This document shows positions 6,850 to 14,216 of a DNA stretch of 24,732 nt, one piece after another. The stretch lies in the NCBI GenBank assembly GCA_900541475.1, contig UQJV01000033.1, positions 1-24,732 on the forward strand, written 5' to 3'. Positions within the stretch are counted from its first letter, which is position 1, and each line of letters begins with the position of its first letter. The notes under the pieces are model-generated. The model had not been told where the DNA came from. It made no database searches and saw nothing but the letters and a program-made list of their open reading frames with translations. Source of the stretch: an uncultured Collinsella sp. GTDB taxonomy: Bacteria; Actinomycetota; Coriobacteriia; Coriobacteriales; Coriobacteriaceae. Made by a program: the position numbers and the translations under genes.

Positions 6850-9213
6850 CTATTCGCCGCCCGATGCTAACAAGCTGCTGAGCGACTCGCGCTCAGCAGC
6901 GGCGCCAACGCGCTTCTGCATCTTCTCGATCTGTTCAAGTGTTGAGGACAAATACTTGAGACCCTTCTTCAGTTGCTTAAGCAACCTGTCATCCCTGCGG
7001 TCCCCCTTTCCATTCTCCTTCTCGACATCTTCCTCAACACCAGCGATACTGCGCTGCACGGCCTCGGCCGCTTTCCGCACCAAAATGGCCCCTTCATGCG
7101 GGCAGCGGTCGGTTGCCACATCAAGAAAAGCAAGGAGCCTCGAACATTCGACGAGCACGAACTGCGCGTAGTTCTCCCCCATCGATGCCGCCAAGGCAAC
7201 GCCGCCGGAACCCAATAGACCAAGCGCGGCGCCGCCGCCCGTAATCAAAGCAGTGCCACCGGCCATGCCCATGCCGCCGGCGGCCAAGGCCCCGCCGCCA
7301 GCTGCAGCAAGGCTCGCATTGACAAGCGCAGCCCCGTGAAGGCCGACAAACGAGCCTCCGAAGATACCGACAGCAATATCCGGAGCGAGTACCGCGGCCG
7401 CCCCTCCTGCGCCTACAGCCGCCGCCACGACAATGACGCCGCTCACCAAAAGCTTTGGCAATGTACCTGAAAGCTCGCGGAAGCGTGTCCCGCAACGTTT
7501 CTCGAGAGAACGTATGGCGTCCAAATCAACCGCTTCTTGTCTCCTGGGAAATTCGTGTTTAACCCAAGATCCACTCTCCTTCAAACCTTTGTATTCCTTC
7601 TTCTCTTCATCTCCCATCTGGGAATAGGGGCGAAACTCAACCAACTCCTGTGCAACAAGCAAGGCACGCACTTTACCGCCTCGCCGCCGCGAAACTGTCT
7701 CAAGGGCTCCGTACGCATCTTCCTCGCTCAAAAAGTAGCCGTCTGCATCAATGCCTAGGCCATCCGCGACCGAATCCTGCCACGCGCGGGCCCAGCTCCT
7801 CTTTTGCCCTTTGCGCACTTCGTTCTTCTCGTTCCCGCAGTCGTAGTTGATGGCGGCAAGCTTCAGCGAGAAGGCAATCCTCGTCGTTTCTCTATCTAGG
7901 CTATAAAAGTGAAATCCATCGAAGATATCCTGGCGGCGCCTGGCGCGCTCAGTCCAAGCCTCGGACATTTCCTCCGCCATATAGCCCCAGTCGGCATGGA
8001 GGGCAAACGCAAGGCGTCCAACTCCAATGTAGTTTATTCGCAAGAAGAGCTTCTGGGCGAACACGACCTTGTTCCCCTCGCATTCGATACCCGCCCTGAC
8101 CGCCGCCGTCGCTAGATTCGCCAAAACGAACGAAGTACTCGAAACCGTGACCATGCGAGTGAGGACCCTGCTGTTATAGGGCATAAAATGCGAAGCCTTG
8201 AGCTTGTGCAAGCCGGAAACCTTGCTCACTTCGCAACGTTCTAGCTCGGCCTTGAGCCTTGAAAGCATGTAGAGACAACGAACGATAACCTCGTTGGCCA
8301 CGACTGCTGGCACCTGGCTTAAAGCTTGATCGAGAAGGCCGACTTCCGTCCGAAGGTCGAAGCGAATGGGCTTGCCGTCCTCGATTTTGAACGCCGTTCC
8401 GTTAAACAGCTTTGAGATCCATTGCTGAATGCGAATATCCTCGCCCGTATAGGCAATCTGCATGTCTTGAAAAACAGGCAGGGAGGAGAGCTCATTTAGC
8501 AGGGACAGCACGACGCCGGGAATGCCCGTCCCCTTACCGGGGTTTGAACTGGACCCCGCCATGTCGCTCACGAGGTGCATCGCCCAGAACAGAGTGCCAA
8601 ACGCGATCTTCTCTGGAACGTTCCTGCCTATAAGAGGGCAGTCGGGATCGAAGGCGGCGGCAGGCAGGTCAAAGGCGACAAACCGGCCGGCTGTATCGGT
8701 ACCATAGCCTTTGCACGTGAATTGCGAGAGGATCGAACACGCAAGGCCAACCAAGCTCGGGTGGTGCGAGAAATCCCGCAGATGATGTTGGAGCCCGCCG
8801 CCAAACTCGGCAGTCAGCTTGTCCGTGGCAAGAGGAAACTCTTTCTCTAGAAAGCGAATAGCGTCTTCTAGAGTTGCATCCGCCTTTGTCATACCCGCAG
8901 ACTTGGCAATCGTAAGAACGAATTTGCCAACCTTCTCGTCGCCCCACTCTTTGGCACCCTCTAGGTTGAAGTCTTTCTGCCAAAGGATATTCAACGCGCC
9001 CGTGAGGAGCCCGCTAACGGCTGCAAGTTCATAGTCGAGCTTCGTAGCCTTTTCAGCCCGAGGGTCAAAATCAAAGAGGGCCTCCTCCCCATCGGGAGCG
9101 TCCTTAAAACCAACCAGCACGGCGCTACCGTTCAGCGGCACAGATGTAACTTTGGGCAGTTGGGGCATGGCGTAAACTATCTCGCCACCACTAAAAACAA
9201 GTTCGTCTGCCAT
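6850..9213 (-). CDS. Large protein of unknown function with glycine-rich hydrophobic C-terminal region
   Basis: This 787-residue protein is not one I can name. Its N-terminal 330 residues hold conserved-looking motifs: HHLRDFSHHPSLVGL (about 143-157), YGTDTAG, and FWAMHLVSDMAGSS followed by GTGIPG. I associate these with an uncharacterised family scattered in Gram-positive genomes, from memory only. The middle is helical. Residues about 588-680 are strongly hydrophobic and Gly/Ala-rich (AAGGMGMAGGTALITGGG), like a membrane-inserting segment. The last 100 residues are charged helices, probably coiled coil. The ATG at 9213 is chosen over 9231 because AGGAGGA (9221-9227) is ideally spaced. Neighbours are a GmrSD-like nuclease, an exonuclease and gene relics. 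A defence or membrane-disrupting effector role is a guess from that context and the hydrophobic region. Confidence 0.7.
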   Translation of the reverse strand: MADELVFSGGEIVYAMPQLPKVTSVPLNGSAVLVGFKDAPDGEEALFDFDPRAEKATKLDYELAAVSGLLTGALNILWQKDFNLEGAKEWGDEKVGKFVLTIAKSAGMTKADATLEDAIRFLEKEFPLATDKLTAEFGGGLQHHLRDFSHHPSLVGLACSILSQFTCKGYGTDTAGRFVAFDLPAAAFDPDCPLIGRNVPEKIAFGTLFWAMHLVSDMAGSSSNPGKGTGIPGVVLSLLNELSSLPVFQDMQIAYTGEDIRIQQWISKLFNGTAFKIEDGKPIRFDLRTEVGLLDQALSQVPAVVANEVIVRCLYMLSRLKAELERCEVSKVSGLHKLKASHFMPYNSRVLTRMVTVSSTSFVLANLATAAVRAGIECEGNKVVFAQKLFLRINYIGVGRLAFALHADWGYMAEEMSEAWTERARRRQDIFDGFHFYSLDRETTRIAFSLKLAAINYDCGNEKNEVRKGQKRSWARAWQDSVADGLGIDADGYFLSEEDAYGALETVSRRRGGKVRALLVAQELVEFRPYSQMGDEEKKEYKGLKESGSWVKHEFPRRQEAVDLDAIRSLEKRCGTRFRELSGTLPKLLVSGVIVVAAAVGAGGAAAVLAPDIAVGIFGGSFVGLHGAALVNASLAAAGGGALAAGGMGMAGGTALITGGGAALGLLGSGGVALAASMGENYAQFVLVECSRLLAFLDVATDRCPHEGAILVRKAAEAVQRSIAGVEEDVEKENGKGDRRDDRLLKQLKKGLKYLSSTLEQIEKMQKRVGAAAERESLSSLLASGGE

Positions 9214-9251
9214 ACCGGCTTCCTCCTGCAAACGCGTAAAATTAGATTGCT

Positions 9252-9577
9252 CTACGCCGCCAAATCCCTCTCGTAGAAGTACTCGATGATGCAGTTGCTC
9301 AGAACCTCGTCGGAACAGTTCGCCTCTGGCAGCCTGTACGCCTCATTGTGCACGATAGCGCGCACAGCGTCACGGGTCTATGCCTGCCCATCCAGCGAAT
9401 CATGTTAGCAAGCCGCTCTTCGACAATGAATGCTATCTCGATGTCTATACTCTTGACCTGCTTGGTCTCGACGGGCGTCAGCGTGTCCTTGAATAGTATC
9501 TCAATCACAGCCCTCTGATGCTGATTCCGGAATCCCTCGCGCAACCATTCCTTCTGCCTGTCGCCAAATAAGCACCC
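9252..9577 (-). pseudogene. Frameshifted gene remnant
   Basis: Reading leftwards from the stop of the exonuclease gene, the same frame continues as LFGDRQKEWLREGF and then ILFKDTLTPVETKQVKSIDI to about residue RWMG. The reading then jumps frame, past a TAG, to TRDAVRAIVHNEAYRLPEAN and ends IIEYFYERDLAA at TAG 9252-9254. Both parts have coding character, so this is the C-terminal end of a broken gene. I do not recognise the family. It ends only about 40 bases before the start of the 787-residue gene, so the two may once have formed one operon. Confidence 0.55.
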
Positions 9578-10312
9578 CTACCTCCCCTCCGCCTTCAGCT
9601 TCAGCAGCAGGCCACCCAGCTCGGGGCACTTGCTGGAAAGGCGCGTCTGAGCTCGCTCGCCCATCCCCCACCGTTGGCGGACTTCCTGGGCGCGCGGGCT
9701 CACACGGTAGTTCCCGTCCATCATCTGCTTGAGCAATTTGGCGGTTACGCGCGCGTCGGCCAGGGCGCTGTGGGCGTGGCCCGTCGACTCGTCGAACTCG
9801 ATGCCAAACCACATTGCCGCGTCACTCAAAGAGACGCACCCGTGGCTGCCTACGTCCATAATCGAGGTGTAAAACGCCTGCAGGTCGGCCCAGTCCGTAG
9901 GAAATGCGGAAAGGTCGATGTGCTTTGCCTGACACTCGGTCAAAAGCTGTCGACGATCCGTCCCGCTCCAGCAAACTATTTGGGCGGAGTAGCGACCAAT
10001 CCAATCGCTAAGCCTTTTGATCACCATGTAGAGAGGATCAGCCATCGCGGTGTCCACGGCCGATATCCCCGTAAGCTCGCGGACGGGAAACGTAACGCCT
10101 TCGGTAAATTCCGTCTGCACAAACTGTGAGAACTCGCCCATAACGTTGCCGTGATAGTCGAGCTTGACGGCGCCGACCTCGATAATCTCGTTGCGCAGTC
10201 CACGGCGCTGGCGCTGCTTTGGCACCGGCGCAAACTCAAAGTCCAGCACAATCTGGCGCGCAAAGTTCGTCGTATCGACAGCCGAGATACCCGGCGTCTT
10301 TTCAGCTGACAC
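9578..10312 (-). CDS. 3'-5' exonuclease, DEDDh (DnaQ/RNase T-like) family
   Basis: The protein has the DEDDh exonuclease motifs. With a GTG start, LDFEF gives D24 and E26 (ExoI), WSGTDRRQL gives D119 (ExoII), and HSALADARVTAKLL gives H181 and D186 (ExoIII). This is a full stand-alone domain of 244 residues with a short C-terminal extension. The GTG at 10312 is preferred because GGAGAAAGG lies just upstream. An ATG at 10423 in the same frame has no good ribosome site and would overlap the upstream ATPase gene; it would add 37 unlike residues. Such enzymes trim DNA or RNA ends. The nearby nuclease genes suggest a role in a defence island, but ordinary nucleic-acid turnover is equally possible. 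The stop is followed in frame by a gene remnant. Confidence 0.8.
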   Translation of the reverse strand: MSAEKTPGISAVDTTNFARQIVLDFEFAPVPKQRQRRGLRNEIIEVGAVKLDYHGNVMGEFSQFVQTEFTEGVTFPVRELTGISAVDTAMADPLYMVIKRLSDWIGRYSAQIVCWSGTDRRQLLTECQAKHIDLSAFPTDWADLQAFYTSIMDVGSHGCVSLSDAAMWFGIEFDESTGHAHSALADARVTAKLLKQMMDGNYRVSPRAQEVRQRWGMGERAQTRLSSKCPELGGLLLKLKAEGR

Positions 10313-10409
10313 GGTTAGGGCCTTTCTCCGTTGCCTGCCGCTTACTACATAGGCGGCTACATTGCCGTAAGAATAGGCGCTCGTGCGGACACAAACACAG
10401 GACGGGCCC

Positions 10410-11789
10410 TCACATCTCGGCAAACGAGATCAGCTTGACGTCTCCCCTACTCTCCGCGGCATCCCGACATCCCTGCGTAAAGCCGCTTTTTGAGAAAAGT
10501 GCATAGCTTTTTCGTTGCCGTCTAAAGAGCTCGCTTCGGTGCACGAGCTTTTGCAGCACGTCTTCACCCGTCGGTTCATTGCGCCATTTGCACTCCGCAA
10601 ACAGCGCGGCGCCCTCGCCATCGTCAACAATCAAGTCGATTTCTTCCTGCGTATGTGTGCGATTATCCGTCCCCCACCAGCGCCCAACGCTTGCCGGAAC
10701 CACATCGAGCTGCCCCGCCCGCGCAAGTTCGTACACGTATTGTCTGCATATAAGCTCAAAGACCGTACCCATGTAATCCGATACGTGCGGCTCAATGCGC
10801 TCATACGCCATCTCGGCCATATCGTTTTGAATCAGCCCGATGTTCTGCGGAACAAACTTGTACCAGAACCTAAACATCTGGTCGCTCAGCAGATACACGG
10901 CTCGCTTATTGCTCGTCTCGTTTAGGGGCAGCTCGCGCTCGACAATTCCAAGTGACGCCAGCTTATCCACATAGCTCTTTACGTTGCTCGCAGGGATTCC
11001 CGTAGAGCTCGCAATCTCCGAGATCCTCGAGCGTCCCTGGGCAATTGCTTGCACGATCGCATCATATTGCTCGGGATTGCGGCACTCTTGCAATAGCAGG
11101 TTGCTCGGCTCCTCAAAGAGATAGCCCGTAGGAGTAAGAAATAGACGTTTGATGTTGTCCTTGAGCGGTGCGACAGGATCAACTTTCTCGATATATGCAG
11201 GAATGCCACCCGTCATGCCATAGCAAACCGCAGCGTCTTCGCGACTCATACTCTGCCACAGGCCGAGGGTCGTCGTAAAATCGAGCGGCACGATCTTAAA
11301 CTGTGCCGTACGTCTACCGTATAGTGGGCTCTCGTAGCCCAACACCTGTTCCTCCATAAACGAAAGAGACGAGCCGCATAGAATCAGCATGAGCCTGGTC
11401 TCTTTGTACAAGCGGTCGATCTTGTCTTGCAGCAACGAGCTGATCTCTGGATTCGATTGGGCGAGATAGGGATACTCGTCAATCACGACAATCAAACGTT
11501 CCGTGCGAGCCATGGTGGCCAATGCATCGAACGCTTCGTCAAAACTACGAAACGACACGTCTGCAGCACCAACCGAGCCTGCAAGTATCGCCTGGCTAAA
11601 GCCGTGCAGGTTTGCCTCTGCATTGGTACGACGTGCTTGAAAGTAAATAGCCTTCTTGCCTTGGATGAACTCTGTGATAAGGCGCGTTTTGCCCACGCGA
11701 CGGCGGCCGTAAATCACAGGCATCTCAAAGGAGCCCGTGCCATACAGTCGATTGAGCTCGGACATTTCCGCTGTTCTTCCGATAAACAC
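10410..11789 (-). CDS. AAA-type ATPase with DUF234 C-terminal nuclease-like domain
   Basis: This 459-residue protein is an ATPase_2 (archaeal-type STAND/AAA) with a C-terminal DUF234 region. Walker A is GRRRVGKT at 28-35, Walker B is LIVVIDEYPYL around D104/E105, and LILCGSSLSFME follows as a sensor-like strand. A winged-helix segment (SRISEIASSTGIPASNVKSYVDKL) sits in the middle. The end has a PD-(D/E)xK-like pattern, EEIDLIVDD (382-390) and AECKW (398-402, E399, K401), typical of DUF234. The start is GTG at 11789, with GAGGAAGG ahead of it. Members of this family are common in anaerobes and have no settled function; mobile-element and defence roles have been suggested. A perfect long palindrome lies in its promoter region, which suggests self-control. 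Confidence 0.85.
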   Translation of the reverse strand: MFIGRTAEMSELNRLYGTGSFEMPVIYGRRRVGKTRLITEFIQGKKAIYFQARRTNAEANLHGFSQAILAGSVGAADVSFRSFDEAFDALATMARTERLIVVIDEYPYLAQSNPEISSLLQDKIDRLYKETRLMLILCGSSLSFMEEQVLGYESPLYGRRTAQFKIVPLDFTTTLGLWQSMSREDAAVCYGMTGGIPAYIEKVDPVAPLKDNIKRLFLTPTGYLFEEPSNLLLQECRNPEQYDAIVQAIAQGRSRISEIASSTGIPASNVKSYVDKLASLGIVERELPLNETSNKRAVYLLSDQMFRFWYKFVPQNIGLIQNDMAEMAYERIEPHVSDYMGTVFELICRQYVYELARAGQLDVVPASVGRWWGTDNRTHTQEEIDLIVDDGEGAALFAECKWRNEPTGEDVLQKLVHRSELFRRQRKSYALFSKSGFTQGCRDAAESRGDVKLISFAEM

Positions 11790-11805
11790 AGGGTCATCCT
11801 TCCTC

Positions 11806-11859
11806 TACGTTATAGCTAGCTATATTATATCTTTCTATAATATAGCTAGCTATAACGTA
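11806..11859. promoter_or_regulatory. Perfect 24-bp inverted repeat in the ATPase leader
   Basis: Arms 11806-11829 and 11836-11859 are perfectly complementary around a 6-nt spacer (TCTTTC). Each arm contains the self-complementary TATAGCTAGCTATA. TATAAT-like boxes are present inside, on both strands. It lies directly ahead of the ribosome site of the ATPase gene, so it may be its promoter/operator, or a hairpin in the mRNA leader. It is very AT-rich compared with its surroundings. Confidence 0.65.
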
Positions 11860-11912
11860 ATTCGACAATCGCGCACGCAGAAGGGGCGGCACGCCACCGC
11901 ACGTGGACCGTT

Positions 11913-12269
11913 CCGGAAAATGTATCCCGTTCTGGAGCCAAAAACTGGGCCGTAGTTTCCGCCAAACATGCCATCCGGAAAGCGTGTCCCGTTCTGAGCC
12001 TGAATTCTGGGATGCACTTTCCGCTGAAGCTTCTACCGGAAAATGCATCCCATTCTGAGCGTCGAATCCGGGACGTAGTTTCCGCATGCGGCCTCGTTAG
12101 GAAAGCATGTCCCACTCTGAGCGCTCATTCCGGGGCGCAATTTCCGCCAGAAACGCCGCCGGGAAAGCGCATCCCGGTTTGGAGCCGAAATCTGGGATGC
12201 GGTTTCCGGTTGAGGGCTGTCCGGAAAGCACGTCCCATTCCGAGCGGCAATTCCGGGTCACAGTTTCCG
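11913..12269. repeat. Palindromic repeat array 1: six 49-nt units
   Basis: Six units of exactly 49 nt start at 11913, 11975, 12036, 12098, 12160 and 12221, giving a period of 61 or 62 nt. Each begins (C/T)(C/A/G)GGAAA and ends TTTCCG. Inverted half-sites GGAAA-N-YRYR-T-CCC bracket an 18-nt centre, consensus near ATTCTGAGC...GAATTC. The 12-13-nt spacers differ, but GTTGAGGGCTGT also occurs in array 2. The units are diverged, so this is not a CRISPR. From 12270 to the gene at 12566 I see only a GCAGGT/ACCTGC hairpin (12463-12479) and a possible stray half-site near 12360. Confidence 0.85.
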
Positions 12270-12565
12270 TTGATACAAGACGACGATCCGCAGCCCTTAT
12301 CACATGCCTTCAAACATGCAATCCAGAAACACAAAACAGCAGATAGATTGCTCTTTTTCGGAAAAGTACACGTCCCGAAACTTACCAAGACTTCATATCC
12401 AGTTACCGTTCACGGTCGCCGATTACCGCCCACCGATTCAAACAAGAAATATGTCGCCAAAAGCAGGTCATCTACCTGCATGGTTAGATTTTGGTCAGCT
12501 ATTGATCAGCTGAGCGGCAAGTTCCAGCTGATACGTTTTTGCTACCCAAAAGGAGGCGGTAGCTC

Positions 12566-13564
12566 ATGACCCATTGCAATGACCAGCTCATCGACCAACT
12601 GCTCACTCAAGCCGAACAAGAGGGGCGCTGCCTGATTCCCCCGAGCACGGCGATCCGAAAAGCGCTCCTTCGGCGCGCCGGCGGCACGGTTGTCTCGCCC
12701 ATGCCGGGGTTGTTTGCGCGAAAAACGCGCTGGGATGAACTCAACCGAGCGCAACGCCATTGCGAGATTATCCGCGCCCTTGCGATCATCCATCCCGATT
12801 GGACGTTCTGCTCGTTTTCGGCAGCTTGCCTGCTGGGGCTCGAGATCTCGTGGCGACACCTGAACGTCGTGCATGTTTGCAGCTCGACAAAGCCGTCGGC
12901 TCGTCCGGGCGCACATATTCAGCGACACCAGATTGAGCCGGCCGGAGCAATACGCAGAGCCGGCATATCGGTAACGCCGCCCATCCAAACGGTCACAGAT
13001 TGCCTGCTGCAAACTGGTTTTGCCGACGGCATGCCCATTGCCGATTCGGCGATCTCAAAGCTTGGTCTAACGCGAGAGCAGCTGATGGGAGCAGTCGAAA
13101 AACGAGCGGGCGCTCGCAACGGTCGCTCGGTGCGCACTGCGCTCACCACGCTCCAATATGCTGACGCGCGTGCCGAGAGCGGTGGGGAATCGGTCGCCCG
13201 AGCCGTCATGATCGAAACGGGCTTTGCGCCCGATCAGCTCCAGTACGAGCTGACAGACCCCTTCGATTCGACCGAAACCATGCGAACGGACTTTGCCTGG
13301 GAGCGCCAGGCACGAGAACTCACGCTGGGTGAGCTCGACGGGCTCATCAAATATACCGACCAGACCATGCTGGCCGGACGCACCACCGCCGAGGCGCTCG
13401 TTGCCGAACGCCAGCGCGAGGCACACCTATCGCTCTATGGCCACCCTCTGCTGCGCTTTACCATCAGCGAGGTCCGCTCGGCAGGAGTGCTCGCCAAAAA
13501 GCTGCAGACGGCAGGCATCCGGCAGACTGCGCTGCCGACATCGCTAAACGACGTGGAGCTGTAG
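12566..13564 (+). CDS. AbiEi-like protein with C-terminal PD-(D/E)xK-type nuclease-like domain
   Basis: The 332-residue protein has the layout seen in many actinobacterial proteins annotated as type IV toxin-antitoxin AbiEi or DUF559-like. Residues 1-150 carry the AbiEi-type region (PMPGLFARKTRW, then SFSAACLLGLEI). The C-terminal third has ESGGES (204-209), TDFAWE (D242) and ELDGLIKY (E256, D258, K262), a PD-(D/E)xK-like arrangement. The ATG at 12566 follows AGGAGG at 12551-12556. No AbiEii-type nucleotidyltransferase toxin is next to it, so it is not a normal AbiE pair. It stands alone between two arrays of the same palindromic repeat; the second array begins within a few bases of its stop. 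AbiEi proteins bind inverted repeats, so it could recognise the array, but that is inference. Confidence 0.72.
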   Translation: MTHCNDQLIDQLLTQAEQEGRCLIPPSTAIRKALLRRAGGTVVSPMPGLFARKTRWDELNRAQRHCEIIRALAIIHPDWTFCSFSAACLLGLEISWRHLNVVHVCSSTKPSARPGAHIQRHQIEPAGAIRRAGISVTPPIQTVTDCLLQTGFADGMPIADSAISKLGLTREQLMGAVEKRAGARNGRSVRTALTTLQYADARAESGGESVARAVMIETGFAPDQLQYELTDPFDSTETMRTDFAWERQARELTLGELDGLIKYTDQTMLAGRTTAEALVAERQREAHLSLYGHPLLRFTISEVRSAGVLAKKLQTAGIRQTALPTSLNDVEL

Positions 13565-13568
13565 GAGC

Positions 13569-14108
13569 TGTTGAGCTTATGCCCGCCTGCCCATCAAACT
13601 GGGGCACACTTTCCAGTTGGCGGCACCGCGGAAACCATATCTCAGATTGAGTGCTCAGAATGGGATGCGCCTTCCATATGGCATACCTAGCGGAAACCGT
13701 GTCCCGGAATCAAGGCCCAGAACGGGACACGCTTTCCGGCTGAAGCGCCCAGCGGAAACTGCATCCCGGAATAGACGCTCAAACTGGGACGCAATTTCCG
13801 CTGAGGTTCCATCCGGAAACTGTGTCCCACTCCGAGCGTCAATTCTGGGATGAACTTTCCGCCAGAGGGTTCAGCCGGAAACGGCATCCCACTCTGAAGC
13901 GAAATTCTGGGACGCAGTTTCCGGTTGAGGGCTGTTCCGGAAAGTGCGTCCCATTCCAGGCGCGGATTCCGGGATGCACTTTCCGTTTGAAACTCCAGCC
14001 GGAAAGCGCATCCCACTCTGGAGCCGAATTCCGGGATGCGCTTTCCGCTAGAGGCTCAAAAGGAAAGCGCGTCCCATTCTGAGGCTTGAATCCGGAACAC
14101 AGTTTCCG
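13569..14108. repeat. Palindromic repeat array 2: eight 49-nt units plus one decayed unit
   Basis: Full units start at 13628, 13690, 13752, 13813, 13875, 13937, 13999 and 14060, each 49 nt with 61-62-nt period. A decayed unit at 13569-13615 keeps only its right half (GGGGCACACTTTCC), right after the stop of the AbiEi-like gene. The unit at 13999 is a perfect inverted pair: GGAAAGCGCATCCC and its exact complement. Unit design matches array 1. The array ends just before the xanthine dehydrogenase terminator and fills most of the 650-base gap between genes. Confidence 0.85.
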
Positions 14109-14116
14109 CTCCAAAC

Positions 14117-14148
14117 AAAAGGCCCCGGCTCGCGATGAAGCCGGGGCC
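14117..14148 (-). terminator. Rho-independent terminator of the xanthine dehydrogenase operon
   Basis: GGCCCCGGCT (14121-14130) pairs perfectly with AGCCGGGGCC (14139-14148). Read on the minus strand, TTTTGTTT follows the stem. It lies about 70 bases past the stop of the last gene of the operon. Confidence 0.85.
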
Positions 14149-14216
14149 AAAGGTGCAGCATATACAGTTGGTGTTGTGCGCGAACAGCCCATCAGCAATG
14201 CCGTCTGCGCCCTACC

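Noticed and set aside
12359..12376. An extra repeat half-site between array 1 and the AbiEi-like gene
   Set aside because: GGAAA and TCCC are there but 8 nt apart in place of 6, with no partner arm.
11794..12569. Open frames running through repeat array 1 on both strands, and likewise through array 2 (13617-14198)
   Set aside because: The repeat period (61-62 nt) is not a multiple of three, no frame has a ribosome site, and the products only echo the repeat.
11913..14108. CRISPR array
   Set aside because: Units are diverged, spacers are only 12-13 nt and partly shared, and no cas gene is present.
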